Shown here: piece after piece, positions 1 to 9,082 of the stretch | Layout of the letters: each line of letters opens with the position of its first letter | Position numbering within the stretch: the first letter of the stretch is position 1 | Assembly: GCF_001644575.1 (NCBI RefSeq) | Contig: NZ_CP015596.1 | Coordinates: forward strand, 2,728,001-2,792,000 | DNA: 64,000 bases | DNA from: Mycobacterium adipatum | GTDB lineage: Bacteria > Actinomycetota > Actinomycetes > Mycobacteriales > Mycobacteriaceae | Direction: 5' to 3' | The notes under the pieces: model-generated | What the model was told of the DNA's origin: nothing | Database searches by the model: none | Seen by the model: only the letters and a program-made list of their open reading frames with translations | Position numbers and translations under genes: made by a program

Positions 1-139
1 GCAGGAGACCGCGTTCGTGAAGACGGGCCACCTCGGCCGCCGGATGCGCGTAGGTGTGTTTCGCCTGTGCTGGGCGGAAGGTCCCGAGCGGATGCGCAGC
101 AAGGCTGGCGGGAACTGCTGTTAGGTGTGCGCGCCCCAT
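1..139 (-). CDS. Partial AbiEi-type antitoxin-like protein (N-terminal part)
   Basis: An open frame starts at an ATG whose first base is 139 and runs off the left edge, giving about 46 residues. The start follows an AAGGAG-type ribosome binding site. The visible residues (…LGTFRPAQAKHTYAHPAAEV… then ARLHERGLL) resemble the N-terminal winged-helix segment of actinobacterial AbiEi-family antitoxins, recognised from memory and without a search. A strong palindrome sits immediately upstream, which fits an autoregulated antitoxin. If correct, an AbiEii-type nucleotidyltransferase toxin should follow outside the window. It could instead be another small DNA-binding protein. Confidence 0.45.
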   Translation of the reverse strand, partial: MGRAHLTAVPASLAAHPLGTFRPAQAKHTYAHPAAEVARLHERGLL

Positions 140-151
140 AGTCGCTCCTTC

Positions 152-192
152 AGTATGCATATCATAGGCTATTAGCCTATGAAATGCATACT
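152..192. promoter_or_regulatory. 41-bp nested palindrome, probable autoregulatory operator
   Basis: The outer 9-bp arms AGTATGCAT (152-160) and ATGCATACT (184-192) are exact complements. Inside them CATAGGCT (163-170) and AGCCTATG (174-181) are also exact complements around ATT. On the minus strand a TATGAT hexamer (161-166) is a good -10 box about 22 nt before the start codon at 139, so a protein bound here would block that promoter. This arrangement suits negative autoregulation by an antitoxin. Confidence 0.6.
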
Positions 193-752
193 CGCGGTGG
201 TCCGCCGTCCCGCGTCGAATCCGGCCGACCCTTGAACGCGAGCCCCCTGACGGTGGTGGCACGCCGATTCAATCTCCGATCCGGACCAGCAAACCCTGTC
301 TTGCGGGAGGCGTTACGCAAGTCTTACGCACGTCCGCCCCGGTGGGTCTGACCTGCGAGGTTGGTTCTAGCCCGTGATCTGAATGCTCCTTATTTATCGA
401 ATAGTGTTGTGATACAAGGGATCAATCGTTTCAAACGAATCGGCGCGATAATCTTGAGGTGCTCTAGTTTGTCCAGTTTTCGGCGGGAGTCAAGTTCCCA
501 TACTCCCTTGGTCGCGCGTTCGAGCCCCGCCCGCCCCACTTCAGAATGTTCCCCGGCAGCGTCGTACGCAGGTCGCCGACGGTCATGAACGCCGCGGTGG
601 GCGGTCCCTGGCCCTCATCCCCGCGATGGATGACGTCGGGGTGGATAGCCAGGAGCCGATGCCGTTTCCGCCGATTTTGCGACAACCCCGTTCTGGGCGG
701 GGGCCGTGTTATATGTTGCGATTCAGCATCCGCCCTCACCTGGTAGGTGATC
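193..752. other. Non-coding stretch with a locally AT-richer segment
   Basis: No convincing gene lies between the palindrome and the secreted hydrolase. Roughly 360-480 is clearly less GC-rich than its surroundings and contains a small CGTTT-c-AAACG inverted repeat. A tRNA-like 3' half occupies 497-538. Open frames through 464-871 on the minus strand and 361-588 on the plus strand cross the tRNA-like segment and show no recognisable protein. The segment reads as a former integration junction. Confidence 0.5.
497..538 (+). other. tRNA-Met(CAU)-like 3' half, possible attachment-site remnant
   Basis: The segment folds as the 3' half of a tRNA. It has an anticodon loop CCCATAC with CAT at 499-501, a 3' stem TCCCT, a TGGTC variable region, a T-arm GCGCG-TTCGAGC-CCCGC (one mismatch), then acceptor strand CCGCCCC and discriminator A. 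No matching 5' half (acceptor GGGGCGG plus D-arm) occurs upstream and no CCA follows. A tRNA truncated at the anticodon loop is the usual product of tyrosine-integrase integration, so this may be an attR-like scar. Confidence 0.4.
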
Positions 753-2039
753 ATGCTACGAACCGTCCGTGCGGCCGCCGCCCTCGTTTCCGCCGCCGCC
801 CTGGTATCGGGTGTGGGGGCGTACACCGACCCGGTACAGACCGCCGCGCGCGAGGTGCGGCTCACAGCCAACGTCTACGGAATCCAGCCGCTGCTGCTGA
901 GCCGCCGCGATGCGGTCACCCCTGTGCTTGCGGGACGCCCCTGCGGGCAGGGGCAGTGCACCATCATCGAGCACCCTGCCAACCTGAGCGCGGGCTCCAT
1001 TCCCACCGGGATCGCCAACCTGAATCGGACCTTGCTCGAAGATCAGAGCACGGGCATCACCGTCTTCGGTCTCAGCCAGGGCGGGCAGGTCATCACCGGA
1101 TGGCTGGACACTCACGGGGCCACCGCCGCACGCCAGGGCGACGTCACCTTCGTGACGGTCGGAAACCCGGAATCTCCAGGCGGGTTCCGCGACTTCTTCG
1201 GGTTCACCGACCCGTCCACCCCTGAGGACAGCGGGTATGCGGTCATCACCATCGTCCAGCAATACGACGGCTGGGGGAACTGGCCCACCAGGCTCGGGCT
1301 GCTTTCCGCCCTCAACGCAACGATGGGCATGTTCACCATCCATAACGAGTACGACGAGGTGGACGACGCCCCCTACACCGAGGAGGGGATTCTCGAAGCG
1401 CTCGCCGCCGACCCCAACGGAGAGGTGAACCGCATCTGGAAGTCCGGCGGCACCTACTACGTGGTGAACCACACCGACCTGATTCCGCTCGCCGTCCCAC
1501 TGACGTGGATCGGTCTCAACGGCGTCGCGCGGTGGGTCGACGACATCCTGCGTCCGATCATCGACGCGGACTACCGCCTTCCCGCCCACGGCAGCGGAAT
1601 CACCCTTCCCGCTCCCGCTGCCGAACCGGAAGCGCGCACCCAACGGGTCTCCCTATCCGCCGACGACACCGCTGAGACGGTCGTCGAGCCCCGGCAGGCT
1701 GCGCTCTCATCGGGTGAGGTGGATACCGCGTCTCCAACGGGCAGTGCCGAAACCGTCAAGGCGGGCACCCCGTCTCCAGCGGACATCGCCGGCACATCCT
1801 TGGACACCGCTACCGAGAAGCACGACGCCAAGAAAGCCGAGCGCGCCGCGGCGAGGGCGGAGAAGCAAGCGGAACGCGCGGCCAAGAAGGCCGAGCGTGC
1901 TGCCGCGCGGGCGCAGAAGCAGGCCGAACGCGAGGCCAAGAAGGCCGAGCGTGCTGCCGCGGGAGCGGAGAACCAGGTCGAACGCGAGGCCAAGAGGGCC
2001 GACGCTCCGGCAGCGGATACGCCTGACACCGCCGAGTAG
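753..2039 (+). CDS. Secreted PE-PPE-domain alpha/beta hydrolase with charged repeat tail
   Basis: About 428 aa from the ATG at 753; a GTG at 747 in the same frame is an alternative start. An N-terminal signal peptide rich in Ala/Val ends near SGVGA. The body matches the PE-PPE C-terminal domain, a serine alpha/beta hydrolase found in mycobacteria. The nucleophile motif is GLSQG, with an N-H-T-D segment later that could supply acidic and histidine residues. No PE or PPE N-terminus is present, so the domain is exported on its own signal. The last 70 residues are three near-identical 18-residue Lys/Ala/Glu/Arg units predicted to form a helix or coiled coil. The substrate is unknown; esters or lipids are likely. 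Confidence 0.8.
   Translation: MLRTVRAAAALVSAAALVSGVGAYTDPVQTAAREVRLTANVYGIQPLLLSRRDAVTPVLAGRPCGQGQCTIIEHPANLSAGSIPTGIANLNRTLLEDQSTGITVFGLSQGGQVITGWLDTHGATAARQGDVTFVTVGNPESPGGFRDFFGFTDPSTPEDSGYAVITIVQQYDGWGNWPTRLGLLSALNATMGMFTIHNEYDEVDDAPYTEEGILEALAADPNGEVNRIWKSGGTYYVVNHTDLIPLAVPLTWIGLNGVARWVDDILRPIIDADYRLPAHGSGITLPAPAAEPEARTQRVSLSADDTAETVVEPRQAALSSGEVDTASPTGSAETVKAGTPSPADIAGTSLDTATEKHDAKKAERAAARAEKQAERAAKKAERAAARAQKQAEREAKKAERAAAGAENQVEREAKRADAPAADTPDTAE
1830..1991 (+). repeat. Three 54-bp tandem repeats in the hydrolase C-terminus
   Basis: Units at 1830-1883, 1884-1937 and 1938-1991 each encode 18 residues beginning KKAERAAA. They differ by a few substitutions and the third is the most diverged. 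The encoded peptide alternates basic and acidic residues with alanine, as in charged single helices. Confidence 0.9.
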
Positions 2040-2190
2040 CCTGCAGGTGTGTAGCGATCCCGATCTGCTTGACAGTGCCGCACCTGACGCTGGCACCTTT
2101 TGTACGCTGCCCGGATTCGACCTTCGGGCTCCCCAGCAGCTCTGATGACATCACCAGCCCCGAACCCGGATCCCAGGAGGTCAAAAGTCC

Positions 2191-2226
2191 ATGACACGAA
2201 CACGATTCGCCGGGGTGGCTCCATGA
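2191..2226 (+). CDS. Possible 11-residue leader peptide upstream of the isomerase-like gene
   Basis: A good AGGAGG (2175-2180) stands 10 nt before an ATG at 2191 that opens an 11-codon frame ([11 protein letters not shown]). Its TGA overlaps the ATG of the next gene as ATGA. The next gene has no good ribosome binding site of its own, so it would depend on this peptide by translational coupling. This is inferred from position only and needs ribosome profiling. Confidence 0.35.
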   Translation: MTRTRFAGVAP

Positions 2227-3011
2227 GGACCCTCGACGAGATCCGCGCCGCCCTCGAAAAGTCCTTCCACACCACCGAAACCCTCTGCGCGGGCCTCGCC
2301 GACGCCAACTGGCGTGCGCAGTCGCTGTGCCCGGATTGGGATGTCCGAGGCGTCGTCAGCCACGTCACCAGCGTCGAGGCCGTTCTGATTGATTGGTTGC
2401 CCGAGGATGCCGCCGCGCTGCCACCGCTGGCGAAGATGACTGAGTTCGAAAGCGAGAACGCCGGTCTGGACAACTCGGCGTTCCTCGACCGGGTCCGCGC
2501 CATCTACGACCGCCGCCGGCGCAATCTGGCGACCCTGAAGGACGAGGATTTGCAACGGCCGTCCTGGACCCCGGTGGGCCCGAAAACCTACGGGCGATTC
2601 ATGGAGATCCGAGTCTTCGACTTCTGGGTCCACGAACGCGATATCGCCACCCCACTGGCCATCGAGACCGACGACACCGGCATCGACGCCGAGATCGCAC
2701 TCGGTGAGGTGGAGGGTTCGCTGGGCTACATCGTCGGCAAGAAGATCGGACTACCCGACGGGAAGAGCATCAGCTTTCACCTCACCGGACCGATCACTCG
2801 CGACCTCCACATCGCCGTCGAGGGCAAGGCCACCAGGGTCGAGCACCTGCAGCATCCCGATGTCGAGGTCACCGCCGACTCAACCACATTCATCCAGCTC
2901 GCCTGCGGGCGCATCGACCCTCAGCAAGCGATCGACTCCGGTGCGATCAGCTGGAGCGGTGACGCCGAGCTCGGCGAGCGGGCCGCCCGCAACCTCAGGT
3001 TCACGATGTGA
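2223..3011 (+). CDS. Maleylpyruvate isomerase N-domain / mycothiol-dependent-like (TIGR03083 type) protein
   Basis: 262 aa. The N-terminal half has the DinB-like four-helix pattern of actinobacterial mycothiol-dependent maleylpyruvate isomerase relatives, including the [14 protein letters not shown] segment where a conserved His would bind metal, and a later HERDIA motif. The C-terminal half resembles an SCP2-like domain ([20 protein letters not shown]). Members act as thiol-cofactor-dependent isomerases or transferases, but the substrate here is unknown. The stop codon overlaps the GTG start of the DsbA-like gene, so the two are probably co-translated and may act on one substrate. Confidence 0.75.
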   Translation: MRTLDEIRAALEKSFHTTETLCAGLADANWRAQSLCPDWDVRGVVSHVTSVEAVLIDWLPEDAAALPPLAKMTEFESENAGLDNSAFLDRVRAIYDRRRRNLATLKDEDLQRPSWTPVGPKTYGRFMEIRVFDFWVHERDIATPLAIETDDTGIDAEIALGEVEGSLGYIVGKKIGLPDGKSISFHLTGPITRDLHIAVEGKATRVEHLQHPDVEVTADSTTFIQLACGRIDPQQAIDSGAISWSGDAELGERAARNLRFTM

Positions 3012-3739
3012 CGAACACACCCGCATCCGTCGACTTCCACTTCGACATCATGTGCCCCTACGCGTATCAGACCTCGCTGTGGATCCGCGAGGTGCGCGCG
3101 CAGACCGGGCTCACCGTGAACTGGCGCTTCTTCAGCCTCGAGGAGATCAACCGTCAGGAAGGCAAAAAGCACCCGTGGGAACGGGACTGGTCCTACGGCT
3201 GGTCGATGATGCGCATCGGTGCCCTGCTGCGCCGCCACTCCATGGACGACCTGGACGCCTGGTACGGACGCGCCGGGAAGGCGCTGCACATCGACGGACA
3301 CAAGCCACATGAGAAGACCGTCGCCGAGCACCTCCTCGGCGAACTCGGCTTCGACCCCGGCCTCGTCGACGCGGCGATCGCCGACCCCACCACCCACGAC
3401 GAGGTGCTCGCCGAACACCGGCGGGTGGTCGATGCCGACGGGTACGGCGTGCCGACGATGTTCTTCCCCGACGGGCAGTGCCTGTTCGGGCCGGTGCTCA
3501 TCGATCCGCCCACCGGGCAGGCCGCCGTCCGGCTCTGGGAGGCTGTTCTCGCATGGACGGAGTTCCCGCACCTCTACGAGCTTCAGCGGCCCAAGACCCG
3601 CGCCGATGAGCAGCTGATCGCCGAGACCTTCCGCCCCTACCTGGAGGCGCGCGACTGGGTGTCGATCAACCGCGGCGAAGTCGTCGGCTTCGGCAGGCCG
3701 CAGGCCCCGGATCAGCCTGCCCAGACGTCCTCGACATAG
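3008..3739 (+). CDS. DsbA-family (FrnE / HCCA-isomerase-like) thioredoxin-fold oxidoreductase
   Basis: 243 aa from a GTG that overlaps the previous stop (GTGA). It begins with the beta strand [14 protein letters not shown]. The CPYA stretch occupies the active-site position of DsbA-like proteins, but with one cysteine rather than CxxC, which favours a glutathione- or mycothiol-transferase/isomerase type of chemistry over disulfide formation. The helical insert and the [10 protein letters not shown] cis-proline loop are in the expected places. The C-terminus overlaps the end of the convergent P450 gene by 28 bp. Coupling to the mycothiol-type isomerase suggests a joint catabolic or detoxifying step. 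Confidence 0.8.
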   Translation: MTNTPASVDFHFDIMCPYAYQTSLWIREVRAQTGLTVNWRFFSLEEINRQEGKKHPWERDWSYGWSMMRIGALLRRHSMDDLDAWYGRAGKALHIDGHKPHEKTVAEHLLGELGFDPGLVDAAIADPTTHDEVLAEHRRVVDADGYGVPTMFFPDGQCLFGPVLIDPPTGQAAVRLWEAVLAWTEFPHLYELQRPKTRADEQLIAETFRPYLEARDWVSINRGEVVGFGRPQAPDQPAQTSST

Positions 3740-6700
3740 TGGTCGGAGGCGACCAAGCCCTCCAACCATGCCCGGGCCGCGTCCTCGTCGGCGCCGGTAC
3801 GCGCCCGGTAGATATCGCGGAACGCCGCCCGCACCGCCGGCGCCATCCGGCCGCCGTCACCGCAGATGAACACGTGGGTGTCCTTGGCGGGGTCACCGAT
3901 CAGCTCCCACACCTCGTCGGCGTCCGCGGCGATGCGGTCCTGCACATAGCGCACACCGTTCTGCGGCGCACGGGAGAACGCCGGTCGCATGGCCACGATG
4001 CCCTGGCGTTCGGCATCCTCGAACTGATCGCGGAAGATGTAGTCCACCTCCGGGTCGCGCACCCCGAAGAAGCACAATGCCCGAGAGAACGGCGAGCCGG
4101 ATTGCTTGGCTGCCAACCGATCTCCGAGGAACCCGCAGAACGGCGCCACCCCGGTGCCGGCGCTGATCAGGATGACGTTCTTCTCCGGTTCGGCCCCGGC
4201 GCGGAACGCCTGGCGTGCCTGGTCCACCCGGGCCCGGATGCGGGCGCCGGGGGCGATATCGGCAAGGTGGTTCGACGCGACGCCCTTGAACAATCCGCGA
4301 CCCGAGCGCGCCGGGGTGTCCAGCACGCTGACGATCAGCGCCACCTCCTTGGGGGACAGCCGCGATGACGAGGCGATCGAATAGTGCCTCGGCGTCATGG
4401 GTTCGAGCAGCTCGAGCAGATCGGCGCCGGTCAGCGCGCAGGCCGGGAATTCTTGCAGGCACTCCAGCGGGCTGAGCAGGCACGGCTCGTCGGAGGCGGC
4501 GAGTTCCTCGAGGCGCTGCTTTTCCGGTAGGCACGGATTGGCGGCGGCCAGCCGGCGCAGCTGGCTCTGGGTGGCGGGCTTGCGGAGCTCGACGAAATGG
4601 GTGAGTAGCTCGCGGACGCTGACCTCGCGATCCAGCGCGATGAGCCGCCGCGAGGTGCGGCGCGGGTTGATCGACAGTCTCAGCTGCGGGTCGATTCCCA
4701 GCAGCTCGAGCACCGCGTCGACCACGTCGGGGGGATTGTCGGCGAGCACGGTGAGGTGATCACCGGTGGAGTACTCCACATCGTCCGGAAGCGTCACCCG
4801 GACATAGCGTTTGGCCTGCCCGAGGGAATTGTCGGCGCTCACCAGCTCGTCGTTGAGCACGACCGTCATCGGCTCCACCGCAAACCTGGTATCGATGGCC
4901 GCGGTGACCGGTCCGGTGATGAGCTTCAGATCGTAGAGCGGCTCGTTGTTGTCGGTCAGCGGCGCAGCATCGGGGTCGCCGAACTGTTCGGACAATGCCG
5001 ACCACAGCGCCGTCTCGAACTCCTCCAGCGTCCTGGTGAGATCCCCCGAGGTGTCAGCCGCCGCGCGGGGGACCAGCGCCTTACCGCCGAGTTCGGCCAG
5101 CCGCTCGTCGAATCGGATCGGCACGGCCTGATAGGTGTCCGCCCAGTTGTGATCCCCGACGCCGAGGACGGCAAAACGCGACGTGTCACCCACCGCCGCG
5201 TCATCACTGAACAGCCAGTCCACGAAACCGCGGGCATCATCGGTCGGTTGCCCGTTGTACGACGACGCAACGATCAGAACGGCATCGACGTCCGGCAACC
5301 CGCCGGCGGCGTCATCCAGCGGTCCGACCGTTGTGACACAACCGATATCGGCCGCCTCCTCGGCGAGCTGCTTGGCCAGTGCCCGGCAGGTGCCGAGGTT
5401 GGATCCGTGCAGCACGGCCAGCGTGGTGCCCGCCTTGACGGGCAGCGTGGCGCCGGTGGCGGCCGGCGCCGACGAAGCCGCCACCGCGTGCCGGCGATCC
5501 TCGGGTGTGCGGCGCACGAGGTCGAGATGGAACCCGACGGGCCTGCGGCTGAGACCTTCCCACTGCAGCACGTAGTGCTCGGAGTCCACCAGGCGGTAGC
5601 GGTGCACGAGGCGGGCGATCAACATTGCGGCTTCGTGCAGCGCGAACTGGCGGCCGATACACGATCGCTCACCGGTACCGAACGGCTTGAACAATGCGGT
5701 GGGGCGTTCGGCGGCCACGTCGGGTGCGAACCGGTCCGGGTCGAACAGCTCGACATTGTCGCCCCACTGCGGTTGGCGGTGTAATGCTCCGGTGAGTATG
5801 GTCACCGCCTCGCCGGCCTTGATCGGATACTTACCGCCGATCACGGTGTCCGCCAGCGCCATTCGGTCGAAGTTCAGCACCGGCGGGGTCAGTCGGAGTG
5901 TCTCGCTGATCACCTGGCGCAGGTAAGAGAGCTTGCCGATATCGTCGTAGGTCGGTACATAGTCGTCATCGGGGCCGAAGACCGCATCCACTTCGCTCTG
6001 CACGCGCCGGAGTACCGCCGGGTGGTGCACCAGGTTGTACACCGTGTTGGGCATGAGCTCCGAAGTCGTGAGCTGCCCGGCAATCAGGAATGTCATGATC
6101 TGGTTGCGGATGTTCGATGTTTCGAGCAGCGGCTCACCGTTGCCGTCGTGGCCGAGCATGACGTAAAGCAGGTCGTCACCGCCGCCCGCGGCGCGGTGCC
6201 CCGCGATCAGCTCGTCGAAGTAGTGGTGCAGGGTGGCCCGGTCGGCCGCCAATGCGGTTGTCTCGCCGTTGGTTATCGATTCGACGATCGCGGCGGTGAA
6301 GCAGGCCGGTATGGGCGCCAACCCGTCGTGGTCGAACGATTCGAACCGCGCGCCGAACCCGGCAAGAGCGACGGTGTCCATCGCTAACTTCTGCAGGTCG
6401 TGGGAGACGTTCACCGGTGCCCGGCTCACGGCGGCGTCCCAGCGCTCGACGAGCTGATTGTTGATGTCGAGCATCGCGTCGTGGTAGTTCCGCAGCCCGG
6501 CATAGCTGAAGCCCGGCAGCAGCACGTCGTGCGCCTTCTGCCAGTTCGGCTCGCCGTAATAGGCGGTGAACAGGCCGTCACCGGCCAGCGGCCGCACCCG
6601 GGCCAACGTCGGGGTCAGGTTCTTCGCGAACCGGGTTTCGTCGCAGAGTTCGTCGACCAGTTCCATCGAGCACGCGTAGAGCTTGCGGACGCCGTTGTAG

Positions 6701-6855
6701 TCGGCGTAGAAGATCGGGCCGTGCAGCTCGGCGAGGATGTCGATGGGCAGTGCGTAGGGCCGGCCGGCCAGGTCCGCCGCGGTGGGCAACGGCTGCCCCT
6801 CGATCGACGGAACATTGTCCAGTGTGGGCGGCAGCGACGGCGCGAACTCGGGCAT
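3712..6855 (-). CDS. Self-sufficient cytochrome P450-reductase fusion (CYP102 type)
   Basis: 1047 aa, the size of CYP102A1 (BM3). Residues 1-450 are the P450: ExxR at 318-321 and the heme loop [10 protein letters not shown] with thiolate Cys399. From about 478 comes a flavodoxin-like FMN domain ([20 protein letters not shown]), then an FAD/NADPH ferredoxin-reductase domain, ending DVWAG as in BM3. It should be a soluble NADPH-dependent fatty-acid or related monooxygenase needing no partner. An oddity is the I-helix, AGQLTTS (259-265) where BM3 has AGHETTS, so the acid of the acid-alcohol pair is replaced by Leu. The adjacent minus-strand gene upstream is a GH5 enzyme, and no dedicated regulator is visible. 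Confidence 0.93.
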   Translation of the reverse strand: MPEFAPSLPPTLDNVPSIEGQPLPTAADLAGRPYALPIDILAELHGPIFYADYNGVRKLYACSMELVDELCDETRFAKNLTPTLARVRPLAGDGLFTAYYGEPNWQKAHDVLLPGFSYAGLRNYHDAMLDINNQLVERWDAAVSRAPVNVSHDLQKLAMDTVALAGFGARFESFDHDGLAPIPACFTAAIVESITNGETTALAADRATLHHYFDELIAGHRAAGGGDDLLYVMLGHDGNGEPLLETSNIRNQIMTFLIAGQLTTSELMPNTVYNLVHHPAVLRRVQSEVDAVFGPDDDYVPTYDDIGKLSYLRQVISETLRLTPPVLNFDRMALADTVIGGKYPIKAGEAVTILTGALHRQPQWGDNVELFDPDRFAPDVAAERPTALFKPFGTGERSCIGRQFALHEAAMLIARLVHRYRLVDSEHYVLQWEGLSRRPVGFHLDLVRRTPEDRRHAVAASSAPAATGATLPVKAGTTLAVLHGSNLGTCRALAKQLAEEAADIGCVTTVGPLDDAAGGLPDVDAVLIVASSYNGQPTDDARGFVDWLFSDDAAVGDTSRFAVLGVGDHNWADTYQAVPIRFDERLAELGGKALVPRAAADTSGDLTRTLEEFETALWSALSEQFGDPDAAPLTDNNEPLYDLKLITGPVTAAIDTRFAVEPMTVVLNDELVSADNSLGQAKRYVRVTLPDDVEYSTGDHLTVLADNPPDVVDAVLELLGIDPQLRLSINPRRTSRRLIALDREVSVRELLTHFVELRKPATQSQLRRLAAANPCLPEKQRLEELAASDEPCLLSPLECLQEFPACALTGADLLELLEPMTPRHYSIASSSRLSPKEVALIVSVLDTPARSGRGLFKGVASNHLADIAPGARIRARVDQARQAFRAGAEPEKNVILISAGTGVAPFCGFLGDRLAAKQSGSPFSRALCFFGVRDPEVDYIFRDQFEDAERQGIVAMRPAFSRAPQNGVRYVQDRIAADADEVWELIGDPAKDTHVFICGDGGRMAPAVRAAFRDIYRARTGADEDAARAWLEGLVASDHYVEDVWAG

Positions 6856-6950
6856 TCACGCAGCGTATGCGCTGATCGCGATGTCGCTCAGCGGATCGCC
6901 CGCAATTTACGACTTCGACATTTCGTCGTGGGTTTGAGAGGTGCGGTGCG

Positions 6951-8084
6951 TCAGGCCGGTGGGGCGGGGGCGGTCAGCTTCTGGATGGTGGCGATCTCGC
7001 TGGGGCGGTAGGCGCGGCCGTCCGGCTGGATCAGGTCGTGGAACCACGTCTTCGGTGGCGCGTCGTAGGGGTTGTCCCAGGAGTCCCAGGGCAGGTAGGT
7101 CTGGGTGCGGCCGGCGATCAGCCCCCAGTTGTAGACGCCGACCCCGCGTTTCTTCGCAACGGGGAGGATGCCTTCCACGGTGCTGCCCTCCTCGCGGGCC
7201 AGGTACTCGGTGCAGATCATCGGGCGCCCCAGCGGGGTGAGTTCGTCTATGCGGGCGTCGAATTCGTCAGGGTCGCCGTAACTGTGGAAGGTGATGACGT
7301 CAGAGTTGTCCAACTGGATGCTCGCGATGGCGCTGCGACGACTCGGGGCCCAGCTGCCCTGCCACACCCCGCTGGTCAGTGGTTGAACGGGATCCACCGC
7401 GCGCGCCCATTCGAAGACCTGCGGCAGCAGCTTCGCCACCACTTTCAGCTTGTCGGCGCGCTCGACCTTGCGGTACTGCTTGGCGGGATTGTCGGGTTCG
7501 TTCCAGAGGTCCCAGCCCAGGACGCGACTGTCGGCACGGAACGCGCCGATGATCCCGGTGACGTAGTCGTGCAGCACGGGAAGGTAGGCGGGGTCGTCGA
7601 TCAGGTCGGCGCCCGGGCCCTGCACCCAGCCCGAGTTGTGCACCCCCGGTGTCGGCGCCCGTTGCGGACCGACCTTCGGATGGGGATCCCAGCAGGAATC
7701 GAAGAGCACGAACAACGGCTTGATGCCGCGGTTGGCGGCGATGGTGACGAATTGCTGTACGCGGCGCAGGAATCCGGCGCGGTCCTGGGCCCATAGCTGA
7801 TCGTGCAGGAACACCCGCACCGTGTTCATCCCGATGCGCCGCGCCACCTGGAGTTCCCCGTCGATGCGCCGAGGGTCGTAGGTGCCCGGCTGCCACATCT
7901 CGATCTGATTGCTGGCCGTGACCGGAACGTAGTTGGCGCCGACCAACCAGCCCTGCGCCTTATACCAGCTGTTCGCCCGGGCCGCCGGCCAGCGGGCTGC
8001 GGCCGCGGAGGCGACCGGCACGGTGCTCAGGGTGGCGCCCGCCGCCAGCAGCAGCGGGAGTTTGAGGGCCGTCCGACGGTGCAC
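6951..8084 (-). CDS. Secreted glycoside hydrolase (GH5 cellulase-like)
   Basis: 377 aa from a GTG. The N-terminus MHRRTALKLPLLLAAGA is a Tat-like or Sec signal with two arginines, ending near ASAAA. The fold is a GH5-type beta/alpha barrel: the acid/base is in GWDLWNEPDNP (NEP motif) and the nucleophile is probably the Glu in ICTEYLAREE. Tryptophans along the cleft suit a polysaccharide substrate. The exact specificity (beta-glucan, mannan or other) cannot be read. It stands alone on the minus strand between an SDR and the P450. Confidence 0.8.
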   Translation of the reverse strand: MHRRTALKLPLLLAAGATLSTVPVASAAAARWPAARANSWYKAQGWLVGANYVPVTASNQIEMWQPGTYDPRRIDGELQVARRIGMNTVRVFLHDQLWAQDRAGFLRRVQQFVTIAANRGIKPLFVLFDSCWDPHPKVGPQRAPTPGVHNSGWVQGPGADLIDDPAYLPVLHDYVTGIIGAFRADSRVLGWDLWNEPDNPAKQYRKVERADKLKVVAKLLPQVFEWARAVDPVQPLTSGVWQGSWAPSRRSAIASIQLDNSDVITFHSYGDPDEFDARIDELTPLGRPMICTEYLAREEGSTVEGILPVAKKRGVGVYNWGLIAGRTQTYLPWDSWDNPYDAPPKTWFHDLIQPDGRAYRPSEIATIQKLTAPAPPA

Positions 8085-8165
8085 CTACAGAATCTACGGT
8101 GGCGCGATCGTCGGCTTCGACCCCGCGCACTGCTTCGCAACCGGTCGGAGGTCAAACCGTGATGA

Positions 8166-9014
8166 TCAGTCCGATTTCCCGAGCCCCTTGGCTTGGAAGC
8201 GTCCGATCGACACCACCGCGCGACGGCGCGACATCAGCCGCGTCTGTGCGAGCAGGAACAGCCGATTGGGCAGGCTCGGTACCAGCATGTGCTTGCGGCC
8301 GACCGCCTTGAAGACCCGGCGCACCACGGCGTGTGGTTCGGAGATCAACCACTGCGGATAGCTGTCGAACATGTCGCCCTGGGTGTTCATCAGGCCGCCC
8401 ACCATCACCAGGACATCGACGCCGGTGCCGAGCAGCTCGAACCAGAGCGCCTCACCGAGGCCGATCTGAAAAGCCTTGTTCGCGCCGTAGGCCCCGGTGA
8501 AGGGGCTCGATGTCAGGCCGACCCCCGACGACACGATGATGATCGACCCCCGTCCCCGGGCCCGCATCCGGTTGCCGAAGCGGTGGATGAGATCGGTGTA
8601 TCCGCGGGCATTGATGTCGATCATGCGACGGTGCATCTCCAGCGGCATGTCCAGGATCTCTGGAGTGTCCGCCGGCGTGAACATGTGGTTGCACACCAGC
8701 ACATCGATGTCGACGCCGCCGGCAGCCTGTTCGATCTGCTCGATGGCGTTGGTATCGGCCATATCGCACGGCACGGCGCGAACGTCGACTCCGAATTCGG
8801 TGCGCAACTCCGTGACGCGGCTGGTCAGTTCCTCGTCGAGCACGTCGACGAGAATCAGGTTCAACCCCTCGGCCGCGAGTTGCCGCGCGAACGCATACCC
8901 CAGACCGACCTCGCGTGCCGAGCCCGTCACCACCGCCCACCCACCCCGGTAGGCGCTGATGCGGGATCGCCGCAGCCGCCGTAATCGGGGGCGATGCGAG
9001 GCCGTGCGTGTCAT
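8166..9014 (-). CDS. Short-chain dehydrogenase/reductase
   Basis: 282 aa, with a basic N-terminal extension before the Rossmann motif TGSAREVGLGYAFA. The NAG-type strand is VCNHM, the catalytic Ser lies in IVSSGVGL, and Tyr/Lys are in YGANK. The C-terminus is extended and basic, which suggests membrane association as in some steroid or lipid SDRs. The cofactor is probably NAD(P)H and the substrate is unknown. It is divergent from the HNH gene across a 68-bp gap. Confidence 0.85.
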   Translation of the reverse strand: MTRTASHRPRLRRLRRSRISAYRGGWAVVTGSAREVGLGYAFARQLAAEGLNLILVDVLDEELTSRVTELRTEFGVDVRAVPCDMADTNAIEQIEQAAGGVDIDVLVCNHMFTPADTPEILDMPLEMHRRMIDINARGYTDLIHRFGNRMRARGRGSIIIVSSGVGLTSSPFTGAYGANKAFQIGLGEALWFELLGTGVDVLVMVGGLMNTQGDMFDSYPQWLISEPHAVVRRVFKAVGRKHMLVPSLPNRLFLLAQTRLMSRRRAVVSIGRFQAKGLGKSD

Positions 9015-9082
9015 CCGAAGTCCTCTCGCTGCACCCCGCGACGCTATCCGAACGTGTCGTACCCCTCTGGGAGAATCGTGGT

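Noticed and set aside
464..871. Minus-strand 135-codon frame at the left end
   Set aside because: It runs through the tRNA-like segment and the start of the secreted hydrolase gene and shows no family resemblance.
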